A stretch of DNA of 64,000 nt from positions 5,084,001 through 5,148,000 of the forward strand of contig NZ_CP009241.1 in the NCBI RefSeq assembly GCF_000758525.1. Reading direction: 5' to 3'. The stretch comes from Paenibacillus sp. FSL H7-0357. GTDB lineage: Bacteria; Bacillota; Bacilli; Paenibacillales; Paenibacillaceae. Every line of letters begins with the position of its first letter. Position 1 is the first letter of the stretch. A model generated the notes under the pieces. It saw only the letters and a list, made by a program, of their open reading frames with translations, made no database searches and was not told where the DNA came from. The translations under genes were made by a program, and so were the position numbers. Below, in pieces: positions 37,051-44,798 of the stretch.

Positions 37051-37115
37051 TTGACAATGCAATATTATGGAATTATTATATCCATATCAAATATATCACT
37101 AATGGATATATCCAT
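37051..37115 (+). promoter_or_regulatory. padR promoter with ATATCCAT operator repeats
   Basis: TTGACA (37051-37056) and TATTAT (37074-37079) are 17 bp apart. Immediately downstream are TATATCCAT (from 37077) and the perfect 14-bp palindrome ATGGATATATCCAT (37102-37115), so the half-site ATGGATAT is repeated across the transcription start. PadR proteins usually bind such dyads to repress themselves. The AT-rich gap 36821-37050 otherwise holds only the dynamin upstream region. Confidence 0.75.
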
Positions 37116-37155
37116 AACAGATATACCTGTTATTTTAGAAAATGGAGGTGCGCCA

Positions 37156-37509
37156 ATGTCCAGAGCTAATTCACTGCAGACCGAACAGTTGACTGATTCG
37201 GCTTACTACATCCTGCTTGCCTTACTCACTCCGAAACACGGCTATGCAATCATGAAATATATTGAAGAACTGACGAACGGGGAAGTCAAAATCGGGCCTG
37301 CAACACTTTACACCCTAATCAAGAAAATGCAGAAATCAGGCTATATCCTATTGAATGAGGACGACGATGACCGGCGGAAGACTTATCAGATTACTCAAAG
37401 TGGGGAGCTTATTATTACAGCTGAGATCGAACGGAGACTTAGAATGGTTGCACACGGGAATGCCGCAATACAAACTGCGAAGGAGGAATCATCTCATGAA
37501 GAAGGATAA
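37156..37509 (+). CDS. PadR-family transcriptional regulator
   Basis: 117-aa winged-helix repressor with the PadR core AYYILLALLTPKHGYAIMKYIEELTNGEVKIGPATLYTLIKKMQKSGYI, followed by the wing (DDDDRRKTYQIT) and a C-terminal dimerisation helix. ATG 37156 has GGAGGTG 7 bp upstream. It overlaps the DUF2812 gene by 14 bp. The promoter dyads suggest autoregulation. PadR/DUF2812 pairs are widespread in Firmicutes, where the regulator probably controls its membrane partner. Confidence 0.93.
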   Translation: MSRANSLQTEQLTDSAYYILLALLTPKHGYAIMKYIEELTNGEVKIGPATLYTLIKKMQKSGYILLNEDDDDRRKTYQITQSGELIITAEIERRLRMVAHGNAAIQTAKEESSHEEG

Positions 37510-38047
37510 ACAAACACGTTATGTGATAACGAAAGGTCTGGCATTTGTCGAGGAAGAGGATATGAACAAATTAAGCGCACTGTCAGAAAAAGGCTGGTTT
37601 CTGGATCATTTCTCTTTATTTGGTTACGTAATCCGCAGGGGTGAGCCGCATAAGCAGATTTATTGTCTGGATATACGTGAATTGCCGAAGGAGGAGGAAG
37701 CAGAGTACCATAATATTTTTGCAGACAGCGGCTGGACTTATGTATGCTCCGCCGGAGACTTCCATATCTTCTCGGCAGAACCGGGAACTGTTCCCATCCA
37801 TACTGACCGAGCGACTATATATGACAAATATACCAAGGTTGCCCGAATCAGCAAAACATCAGCTTTCATAACACTGTTGCTGACCTTAGGAAGTATTGCT
37901 TTAAGGTCCCTGTCTACAAAGGTATGGAACAGTTCACTTCTGGAGTACTCATCTCTCGTAGTCTTAGTGTTGTGCGTCATGGCATTCGTACCTTCCACCA
38001 TGGTCTATATTGCATACTCCTTGCGTTTAAGGAAGTTCTCATCTTAA
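37496..38047 (+). CDS. DUF2812 membrane protein paired with PadR
   Basis: 183 aa. The N-terminal soluble half has the DUF2812 pattern (VEEEDMNKLSALSEKGWFLD, FGYVIRRGEPHKQIYCLDIRE, DSGWTYVCSAGDFHIFSAEPG). It is followed by two membrane helices (about residues 122-143 and 153-175). ATG 37496 has AAGGAGG 9 bp upstream, inside padR. The biochemical function of DUF2812 is not established. Close coupling with padR implies that the regulator controls it. Confidence 0.88.
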   Translation: MKKDKQTRYVITKGLAFVEEEDMNKLSALSEKGWFLDHFSLFGYVIRRGEPHKQIYCLDIRELPKEEEAEYHNIFADSGWTYVCSAGDFHIFSAEPGTVPIHTDRATIYDKYTKVARISKTSAFITLLLTLGSIALRSLSTKVWNSSLLEYSSLVVLVLCVMAFVPSTMVYIAYSLRLRKFSS

Positions 38048-38093
38048 GCTCATTCCATAAAGATGTCCCCACGTTTTCAAAAACGTATGACGA

Positions 38094-38125
38094 ACAAAGA
38101 GCCGGCCCCAAGGCCGGCTCTTTGT
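38094..38125. terminator. Bidirectional terminator between DUF2812 and nth-operon genes
   Basis: A perfect 14-bp stem, ACAAAGAGCCGGCC (38094-38107) with GGCCGGCTCTTTGT (38112-38125) and a CCAA loop. It lies between converging genes and has few flanking U residues beyond the stem base. Confidence 0.85.
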
Positions 38126-38137
38126 GTGTAAATCCTA

Positions 38138-38404
38138 TTACGCTGTTTCCAGTACCGGAAGCAGAATTTCGAATACTTTACCGTGCTGAAGAATGGTCAG
38201 ACCACGGGATTTGTCTCTCATAACAACCACTTCAGGCTTCTGGGACATCCGCTCCAGGTAATGCTCAGGCACATCGCCGGAATGGCTGATCGTGATGCCT
38301 TCTACTTCCTGCTCTTCATTTTCTTCCAACGGACTTTCCACTACACGGTCAAAAATATCGGAAAAAGCTTCAAAATTATTGGTATATACAGAAATGCATT
38401 TCAT
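38138..38404 (-). CDS. Conserved-looking small protein downstream of nth
   Basis: 88 aa, no recognised domain, no signal peptide. Acidic at residues 24-35 (SPLEENEEQEVEG), then HYLERMSQKPEVVVMRDKSRGLTILQHGKVFEILLPVLETA. ATG 38404 begins 2 bp after the nth stop, so it is translated from the same mRNA, possibly by coupling. A role beside DNA repair is an inference from position only. Confidence 0.7.
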   Translation of the reverse strand: MKCISVYTNNFEAFSDIFDRVVESPLEENEEQEVEGITISHSGDVPEHYLERMSQKPEVVVMRDKSRGLTILQHGKVFEILLPVLETA

Positions 38405-38406
38405 CT

Positions 38407-39117
38407 CTATCCCATCCTCTTCTTCATCTCTAACTTTTTACTTGCCTTTAAAACATCATTATCTTTCCTGATTACAGCTGTTTTCATACGTTTCTTGCCC
38501 TCACGGCATACATCCAAGAGCGGGCATACCTGACAACTTGGATTCTGGGCTTTGCAGTGATAGCGGCCAAAAAAGATCAGCCGATGATGTGTAAGTGTCC
38601 ATTCCTCACGCGGCACCGCCTTCATCAGCTTCTTCTCCACTTCCAGTACGGAATCCTTCCAGCCCGCAAGTGCGAGCCGCTTGGATACCCGTTCCACATG
38701 GGTATCCACAGCAATCGCAGGTACGCCAAAAGCGTTGGACACAACGACATTCGCAGTCTTGCGGCCGACCCCCGGCAATGTTACCAGCAAGTCATGAGCC
38801 TGTGGCACTTCTCCGCCATATTGCTCTATAAGAATAGAACAAAGGCTTTGAATATGCTTAGCCTTATTGCGATACAAGCCGATACGCCGGATATCCCTCT
38901 CCAATTCCTCCAGCGGCACGGAAATATAGTCAAGAGGGGTTTTGTACTTTTGGAACAGGTCCTCGGTCACTTTGTTCACTGTTGCGTCCGTACATTGGGC
39001 TGACAGCAGCACCGCAATGGTTAGCTCAAAAGCGTTGCTGTGATTCAGCTCGCAATGCGCATCAGGAAACATGTCTCGAATCGTATCCAGAATGTGGCGG
39101 ACCTCTGCAACTTTCAC
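38407..39117 (-). CDS. nth: Endonuclease III (DNA glycosylase/AP lyase)
   Basis: 236 aa; removes oxidised pyrimidines and nicks AP sites in base-excision repair. The helix-hairpin-helix LPGVGRKTANVV contains catalytic Lys120, Asp138 lies in VDTHVERV, and the iron-sulfur cysteines have the C-x6-C-x2-C-x5-C spacing (CKAQNPSCQVCPLLDVC). With GTG 39117 (GGAGGGG 6 bp upstream) the catalytic residues take the same numbers as in E. coli Nth, which supports this start over the open frame to 39267. In B. subtilis nth follows dnaD; here dnaD lies 21 kb away. Confidence 0.95.
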   Translation of the reverse strand: MKVAEVRHILDTIRDMFPDAHCELNHSNAFELTIAVLLSAQCTDATVNKVTEDLFQKYKTPLDYISVPLEELERDIRRIGLYRNKAKHIQSLCSILIEQYGGEVPQAHDLLVTLPGVGRKTANVVVSNAFGVPAIAVDTHVERVSKRLALAGWKDSVLEVEKKLMKAVPREEWTLTHHRLIFFGRYHCKAQNPSCQVCPLLDVCREGKKRMKTAVIRKDNDVLKASKKLEMKKRMG

Positions 39118-39214
39118 CGGCGTCCCCTCCACGGAGTATTTACACTCAACAAACCAGACGAGCGTATCTTCTCTGATGTAATGAAATATAAACAAGTATA
39201 ACCGCTTATATTTC

Positions 39215-39256
39215 AAAAAAAACGTCTTGATCCAGACAATCTCCTGGATCAAGACG
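39215..39256 (-). terminator. Terminator of the SLH protein gene
   Basis: CGTCTTGATCCAG (39223-39235) pairs perfectly with CTGGATCAAGACG (39244-39256), with an 8-nt loop and eight A residues (39215-39222) supplying the U-tract on the minus strand. Confidence 0.95.
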
Positions 39257-39285
39257 GTGTTTCTCACGGAAAATCACCATTGCCA

Positions 39286-42200
39286 CTATTGTTTCACGAC
39301 TTCAACTAAGACATCGTTTTTGAAATACAATATAATATTATCATTTTCTTTGAGAGATTGCACGGATAAAGTCGTGTCACCCTGGTGAATATATACACTC
39401 GAAGTGATCGCGAACTGATAATTCGTATCGCTCAGAGAAGAGCGTTTGGTTACGATCTGGTTATTTAGGCTGTCGTAACGCGAAACCGAGCGGGTAAGCT
39501 GCTTCAGTACAGTGACGATCACTGATCCGTCAGCATCTTTACGGACATCTACCCGGTCAGTTGTAGTCAGACTGCCAAGACCTGTCGTAGTGACACCGTC
39601 ACGGATAATTTTTACGCCACCGCTGACTGCAATCGTCTGGGAGGTGCCTGCATAATCCTTAAGTACGAACGAACCTGCAGCTGCATCTACTGACGACACA
39701 ACACCAGTATTCTGCTTGATGTACTGAAGTGATACTGGAGTGCTGCCGCTTACGGTCAGATTCACATAATCACCGACCTTCAAGTCGCCAATTTTCAGGG
39801 TTTGCCCTGCTTCATTGGTCATCGCTAAAGTCAAAGTATTCAGTTCAAGCGTTCCTCCGGACCATTTCACACCCAGCTTATTCATTGGTGCATTAAGGGT
39901 AGTGATTTCAACCTGTACTGATGAGTTCACTTTAAGCACTGAGATGACATCCTGATTGCTCGTAAGCACTGCGGTTACCGAAGAGTTAAGAGGTATTTCT
40001 GTGATGGCAGAAGATGTACGTCCGAGAATATCTATTACCTGTGGATAACCCAGAGTAAGAGTTTGCCCTCCTGCGAGCTTCAGAACAATCGTTCTGTTTG
40101 TTGTATTAATCTCGGACAGGGTTCCTGTATATTTGGTGCTGGTTTCTACCGAAAGGGCCCGCTGGCCGACAGCTTTTACATCCACCCTGCGCCCTTCGTA
40201 GAGATATATCCCCATAGTAGTCAATGATGTGGTAATGCCCTCGTCAAAAGCAAGTTTTGTCTTGTCATCAATCTGTACCAGATGTGCTTTACTTTTGCCG
40301 TCCATAACTGTCAGCAGCTTTGTCTTGCTATTAAAAGCAATTACAGTCGCACCGATAAATTCATCCAGCTGGCGGTTCAGCACTTCAATCTTCGTTACCT
40401 GATCAGAGCTGTTGAGGGTAATCTGAACATTGTCTCCACTGGTCGCATCGGCAAGCAGATCACCGATTACCGGGTTAGTAATGTTAGGTATCACAATTGT
40501 CGGCGCCGGTGATGTAGCCAGCAGCTTCACTTCGCGCGCACCGTCAGACTTTTTATAAATAATGCTTGAGCTTGTAAGCTCATAAATCGATCCCTCTACC
40601 GTTCGCTCCGTGCCCGAAGTCACTTCCACCGAACGGATGACATTGCTATTTATCGTATATTTCACAGCGGCTCCGGTCTTCAAGTCGGCTGGCAGCAGAA
40701 CTGCGTTTTGCGAACTGAACAGTGTAACCCCGTCTTCCCACTTGAACGTTTCCGCAATTCCGGAAGCATTTTTGAACGTGATGCTTTTTGCTGCCTGATC
40801 CACACTTTGAATTGTCCCTGTAGTCGTTTTGTTCACAACGCCCGAGGTCACCTGAACCTTTACCAGCTTATTAGTTCCTGTGAAAGTTTCACGCAGCAAG
40901 GTAACTTTACTGTTTGCGGTAATTGCTCCGGAACTAATCGCGCTTCCATTTACATCTACAAAAGAAGTATCGGCATCATAGCTGTACTGGTCATATCCCG
41001 TAGCAGAATCAAGCCAAATCGTACTTGGAGTGATCTTGGCAAAGTTCCCTTCGACACTTACCACCTGCTGGGCAGGATCTGTCACCTCAACATAAGCTGC
41101 ATTATAGGTTGCACCAATAACGGTTACTTTGGTATACGGCTGAACATCATTCAGACTGATTCTTGTGTCTGCCGTACTAGTGTAGTATGCAGTTACGGGA
41201 GTCAAATTAAAGACAGACGGTGAACCGTTGCTGTAAACGGTCATTTTCCCGTCCTTCAAGGCACTGATGCTCCCTTTGACTGTGTTGTCATACCCTATAG
41301 TGTTAAATGCTTCTGCGCGGCTGAAGAAAGTTGCCACTTGTGCACGGGTTACCGCTCCTTGTGGATCAAAGCGGTTGCCGTCAAGACCATTGGCCAGTCC
41401 CAATTCCACGGCAGTGTTCACGTAACCCCGCTTATTCGCCGAAACCTTGGCATCATCAGCGAAGCTAGTCGGCTTGCCTGATACTGCGGCCGCTTCGGAG
41501 TTTTTGCCAAGAGCACGGACCAGCAATTCAGCAATCCATTCACGTGAAGCCTTGCGGTCACCCCAGGATGTCTTTAGATTATCCGCCGACATTTCAACCG
41601 TCTTGTCCAGAAGGCCCTGCTGGAAAGCCAGCACAACAAACGGCTTAAAATAATTGGACACCTGGAAATTAGTCGGAAGCACCACGTCAGTGCCGGTATT
41701 TACTTTGTCCTCAAGCTTCATGAAGCGAAGTGCGATCAGCACAGCTTCCTGCTGGGTAACAGAGTCCCCCGCACGGAATAATCCGTTATTTCCGACAACA
41801 AGACCTTGCGCTGCCAGTTTATAGATATGTTTTTCTGCCCAGAAGCCTGTTTTTACATCGCTGAACAATCCTGGTGCAGCTGCAGGCGGCGTAGCTGTAG
41901 GTGCAGTTGTAGCTCCAGGCGTAGCTGTTGCTGTAGGCGTTGCCGTAGCTTTTGGCGTAGCTGTAGGTGCAGTTGTAGCTGCAGGCGTAGCTGTTGCTGT
42001 AGGCGTTGCCGTAGCTTTTGGTGTAGCTGTTGCTGCAGGCGTTGCCGTAGCTTTTGGTGTAGCTGTTGCTGCAGGCGTTGCCGTAGCTTTTGGTGTAGCT
42101 GTTGCTGCAGGCGTTACCGTAGCTTTTGGTGTAGCTGTTGCTGCAGGCGTTGCCGTAGCTTTTGGTGTAGCTGTTGCTGCAGGCGCAGCAGTAGCTTTAG

Positions 42201-42333
42201 GGGCAGCAGTAGCTGCGCTCTCAGCGAATGCAGCCCCCGCACTGCCAAGCACCATAGCGCCGGCCAGAACAGCAGATGCCGCTTTGGTGGAATAAGCTTT
42301 AATAGAGTGATTGGATCTTTTATGACCGGACAA
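39286..42333 (-). CDS. SLH-domain cell-surface protein with Ala/Thr/Pro repeat linker
   Basis: About 1015 aa. Signal peptide ending GAAFA, then a linker of 12-residue repeats (T-P-A-A-T-A-T-P-K-A-T-A) and three SLH domains at roughly residues 150-345 (LFSDVKTGFWAEKHIYKLAAQGLV; an unusual middle one; KRGYVNTAVELGLANGLDGNRFDPQGAVTRAQVATFFSRA). A long beta-rich region follows with repeated units resembling the pattern G-T-I/V-x...K-x-I-x-x-K-x-A-x-G. SLH domains bind pyruvylated wall polymers. TTG 42333 was chosen because AGAGGGG lies 9 bp ahead; ATG 42360 has no ribosome site. It heads the envelope cluster but has its own terminator. Confidence 0.9.
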   Translation of the reverse strand: MSGHKRSNHSIKAYSTKAASAVLAGAMVLGSAGAAFAESAATAAPKATAAPAATATPKATATPAATATPKATVTPAATATPKATATPAATATPKATATPAATATPKATATPTATATPAATTAPTATPKATATPTATATPGATTAPTATPPAAAPGLFSDVKTGFWAEKHIYKLAAQGLVVGNNGLFRAGDSVTQQEAVLIALRFMKLEDKVNTGTDVVLPTNFQVSNYFKPFVVLAFQQGLLDKTVEMSADNLKTSWGDRKASREWIAELLVRALGKNSEAAAVSGKPTSFADDAKVSANKRGYVNTAVELGLANGLDGNRFDPQGAVTRAQVATFFSRAEAFNTIGYDNTVKGSISALKDGKMTVYSNGSPSVFNLTPVTAYYTSTADTRISLNDVQPYTKVTVIGATYNAAYVEVTDPAQQVVSVEGNFAKITPSTIWLDSATGYDQYSYDADTSFVDVNGSAISSGAITANSKVTLLRETFTGTNKLVKVQVTSGVVNKTTTGTIQSVDQAAKSITFKNASGIAETFKWEDGVTLFSSQNAVLLPADLKTGAAVKYTINSNVIRSVEVTSGTERTVEGSIYELTSSSIIYKKSDGAREVKLLATSPAPTIVIPNITNPVIGDLLADATSGDNVQITLNSSDQVTKIEVLNRQLDEFIGATVIAFNSKTKLLTVMDGKSKAHLVQIDDKTKLAFDEGITTSLTTMGIYLYEGRRVDVKAVGQRALSVETSTKYTGTLSEINTTNRTIVLKLAGGQTLTLGYPQVIDILGRTSSAITEIPLNSSVTAVLTSNQDVISVLKVNSSVQVEITTLNAPMNKLGVKWSGGTLELNTLTLAMTNEAGQTLKIGDLKVGDYVNLTVSGSTPVSLQYIKQNTGVVSSVDAAAGSFVLKDYAGTSQTIAVSGGVKIIRDGVTTTGLGSLTTTDRVDVRKDADGSVIVTVLKQLTRSVSRYDSLNNQIVTKRSSLSDTNYQFAITSSVYIHQGDTTLSVQSLKENDNIILYFKNDVLVEVVKQ
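41875..42215 (-). repeat. In-frame 36-bp tandem repeats in the SLH protein gene
   Basis: Between about 41.88 and 42.2 kb a 36-bp unit encoding twelve residues (T-P-A-A-T-A-T-P-K-A-T-A) repeats, nearly exact in the copies at 42.02-42.19 kb and variant elsewhere. There are no spacers, and the frame is preserved. Copy number probably varies between strains. Confidence 0.85.
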
Positions 42334-42413
42334 TAGGTTATTCCCCTCTCTATGCTTCATGTAAATGGTATATTAGTAATTCGGCAAACATTCCCAAAAT
42401 TCCTGTACTACGT

Positions 42414-43085
42414 TTATAATGCGCTGTTCTCCCGGGTAATTGGATGTTCTAAATCCACATGCCCCATTAAACTTTCCACTTGCTCACCGTCTACCAGAAG
42501 CTCAACGCTTTTCACTTCTTCGAACTGGAAGAAGAGTTGAGCCAGCGCACTGATGGCCATGGATTCACCGCCTGCACCCAGTTGAGCCTCAGCCGGTTTA
42601 TGAATGTCCATCACAATCTGTCCATCTGTAAGTTTAAGTGATTTAAGCTCAATACCGCTCCATAACGGGATCATATCCGCCTTATCGCTGTTTTGAAGCG
42701 TTTTGAAGGCTTCAGTATATTTCTCCGTATCGTTTGCGAAGCTAATCTTTGCTGCAGCCTTCACAAGTTCCATCTGCTGCGAATCCGTATAGTACGTGGA
42801 AATGCTCTGGCTTTGTTTGTCAACTTCAACGGGCTTATCTGTTGCAACAGGAGCATCGGTGCTAACCGGCTCGGCAGTGGCGGGTGTATTGAGCCCTCCT
42901 GCATTGCTGTTGTTACTATTGCTGTTGCTGTCTCCATTTCCGTTATTTCCTTCGGCTCCGCTAACGACTGCAGAAGAATTTTGTCCCGCTTCATCAGCCG
43001 GTGCTGCAGCCGGCTTGTCTCCGCAGCCTGATATCACTAGTAGAAGAAGTGCTGCAACCCCTGCATATGTCAGTTTTTTGTTCAT
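42414..43085 (-). CDS. GerMN-domain lipoprotein
   Basis: 223 aa. Lipobox LLLVISGC near residue 20, then an Asn/Ser/Thr-rich linker (residues 30-90). A GerMN domain (VDKQSQSISTYYTDSQQMELVKAAAKISF, SVELLVDGEQVESLMGHVDLEHPI) follows, as in the spore germination and cortex protein GerM. ATG 43085 has AGGGGG 9 bp upstream; ATG 43091 is too close to it. It lies 114 bp after an amidase gene in the same direction, which fits a role in peptidoglycan during sporulation or germination. Confidence 0.88.
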   Translation of the reverse strand: MNKKLTYAGVAALLLLVISGCGDKPAAAPADEAGQNSSAVVSGAEGNNGNGDSNSNSNNSNAGGLNTPATAEPVSTDAPVATDKPVEVDKQSQSISTYYTDSQQMELVKAAAKISFANDTEKYTEAFKTLQNSDKADMIPLWSGIELKSLKLTDGQIVMDIHKPAEAQLGAGGESMAISALAQLFFQFEEVKSVELLVDGEQVESLMGHVDLEHPITRENSAL

Positions 43086-43124
43086 CAACATTTACCCCCT
43101 CTAGATGAATACGGGCAGACAGAA

Positions 43125-43173
43125 CTGCAAAGCCTCTTTCGCCTTCAAATCAGGCCGAAAGCTGGCTTTGCAG
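43125..43173 (-). other. Intergenic stem-loop between amidase and GerMN genes
   Basis: CTGCAAAGCC (43125-43134) pairs with GGCTTTGCAG (43164-43173), and an inner TTTCG/CGAAA stem extends it. No U-tract follows on the minus strand, so it may be a weak terminator or processing hairpin that lets part of the amidase transcript read into the GerMN gene. Confidence 0.6.
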
Positions 43174-43198
43174 CTCTCATCTGCCGCTAAGTCTGCTG

Positions 43199-44635
43199 TT
43201 ACATTCCCAGATATTCCTTGATACCACTTACCATTGATGCTGCCACATTGTTCTGCAATGTTTCCGAGAACAACAGCGATTCATCGCCTTTATTGCTTAA
43301 GTAACCTACTTCAAGTAGTACGGCAGGCATTGTCGTCTCACGAATGACGTGGAAATTGCCATACCTCACACCACGGTCGCTAAGCCCGGTCGCCTTGACA
43401 AGATACTTATGCATCACTTTCGCCAGTGCCTTGCTCGCTTCCCGCTGATAATATGTTTCTGTTCCACTTGCAGCCGATGAACCACTGCTGTTCGCATGGA
43501 CGGAAATAAACAGATCGGCCTTAAGCTTATTGGCCATACCCGCACGGTCTTTTAATTCCAGGAACGTATCATCGCTGCGAGTAAGAACTACATCGATTTT
43601 ATTCTCCTGTTTCAGCAGTTCTGCTGCTTTAAGAACAACGGCCAAATTAAAATTCTTCTCATATTTACCGGTAACCCCTACAGCTCCGGAATCCTTGGCG
43701 CCATGGCCGGCATCCAGTACCACCAGCTTCCGGCCGTTATTGCCGGGCTGTGTCGTCGTATCTTCTGTGCTTTGCGCATTCAGATCAACCACAACCAGCT
43801 TGGAGGAATCACCTGATACTTCAAGACTATAGTTCTTGGAAGTGTTCAAATCAATTACAAAGCGGACGGTATAAGGGCTTGTACTGTACAAAGAATAACG
43901 TACACCTGATACATCCGGGTAATCCGTTACAGCAAGTTTGCCATTCAGGTTGGGGTCAAGTTCTTGTCCACTTCCGAACACATCCGAGAACGTGGCATTT
44001 GGCAGATCGACAACAATCCGGTCCGGCCCTGTCATCTTCGTTATATTCGGCGCGGAGCTGCCATCCATTGCAATGGTCAGACGGTTCTGGCTGAAGCTGA
44101 TGCCATTCACCATTGTCAGGCCGCTTGTCGACTCTGCCGGAGGAACAACGACGGTTGATCCACCGTCACCAGAACTTCCCTCTGAACCGGTGTTATTACC
44201 GCCAGTTTCCGGGGTAATAATGTTTACAGTCTTCTGGGCGTTATCCCAGGTGACAGTAAGGCCAAACTGCTCGCTGACAAACCGGATCGGTACGAGTGTA
44301 GTACCTGCGCGCGCTACTGGCGCCGCCGTAAGAATCACGGTTTTGTCATCAACGGAAGCCGCCGTTTGATCCACGATCAGTTTGATCGTCTTGCCCAGCT
44401 GTTCAATTGTAACCGTCTTGCTCTTCTGATCCCAATCTACCTTATAGCCAAGGTTTTCGGCGATCATTCTTAGCGGCACCATAACTGAGTTCTTTACATT
44501 TTCGACCGGCGCATCCTGCCCTGCTGTCAGCTCCTGGCCATCCAGATAGATCTTATTCCCGGCAGCAGCATGTCCATGCTCCGGTAATACCAGTACAAAG
44601 AGCAGCAGCAACAGCGTAAAAGCAAATTTCTTCAT
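43199..44635 (-). CDS. N-acetylmuramoyl-L-alanine amidase (stalk, AMIN, Amidase_3)
   Basis: 478 aa secreted wall hydrolase. Signal peptide to HGHA, then two copper-amine-oxidase-N-type stalk motifs (MVPLRMIAENLGYKVDWD and LVPIRFVSEQFGLTVTWD). An AMIN domain (ISFSQNRLTIAMDG, DRIVVDLPNATF) follows, then Amidase_3. Zinc and catalytic residues are visible: His in LDAGHGAKDSG, Glu in GKYEKNFNL, His in ISVHANSSG and Glu in LLEVGYLSN. ATG 44635 has AGAGGTG upstream. It is a close paralog of the next gene, with the same domain order. Confidence 0.95.
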   Translation of the reverse strand: MKKFAFTLLLLLFVLVLPEHGHAAAGNKIYLDGQELTAGQDAPVENVKNSVMVPLRMIAENLGYKVDWDQKSKTVTIEQLGKTIKLIVDQTAASVDDKTVILTAAPVARAGTTLVPIRFVSEQFGLTVTWDNAQKTVNIITPETGGNNTGSEGSSGDGGSTVVVPPAESTSGLTMVNGISFSQNRLTIAMDGSSAPNITKMTGPDRIVVDLPNATFSDVFGSGQELDPNLNGKLAVTDYPDVSGVRYSLYSTSPYTVRFVIDLNTSKNYSLEVSGDSSKLVVVDLNAQSTEDTTTQPGNNGRKLVVLDAGHGAKDSGAVGVTGKYEKNFNLAVVLKAAELLKQENKIDVVLTRSDDTFLELKDRAGMANKLKADLFISVHANSSGSSAASGTETYYQREASKALAKVMHKYLVKATGLSDRGVRYGNFHVIRETTMPAVLLEVGYLSNKGDESLLFSETLQNNVAASMVSGIKEYLGM

Positions 44636-44798
44636 TCTTCACCTCTAAGAATCTAGTATTCCGCCAGAGAACGGCGTTCATGATGATCTCGCCATTGACA
44701 ACCCTCGACATTGATTAGACGCTGGTATCCGCTAAAAGTTGCGAATAAATCCCATTAAAAAGCTAGTAATTCCGCGCCCTATTAACAAGATTCTATAT

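Noticed and set aside
41875..42215. Regular 36-bp periodicity that could suggest a CRISPR array
   Set aside because: There are no unique spacers, the units are contiguous, and the reading frame of the SLH protein runs through them.
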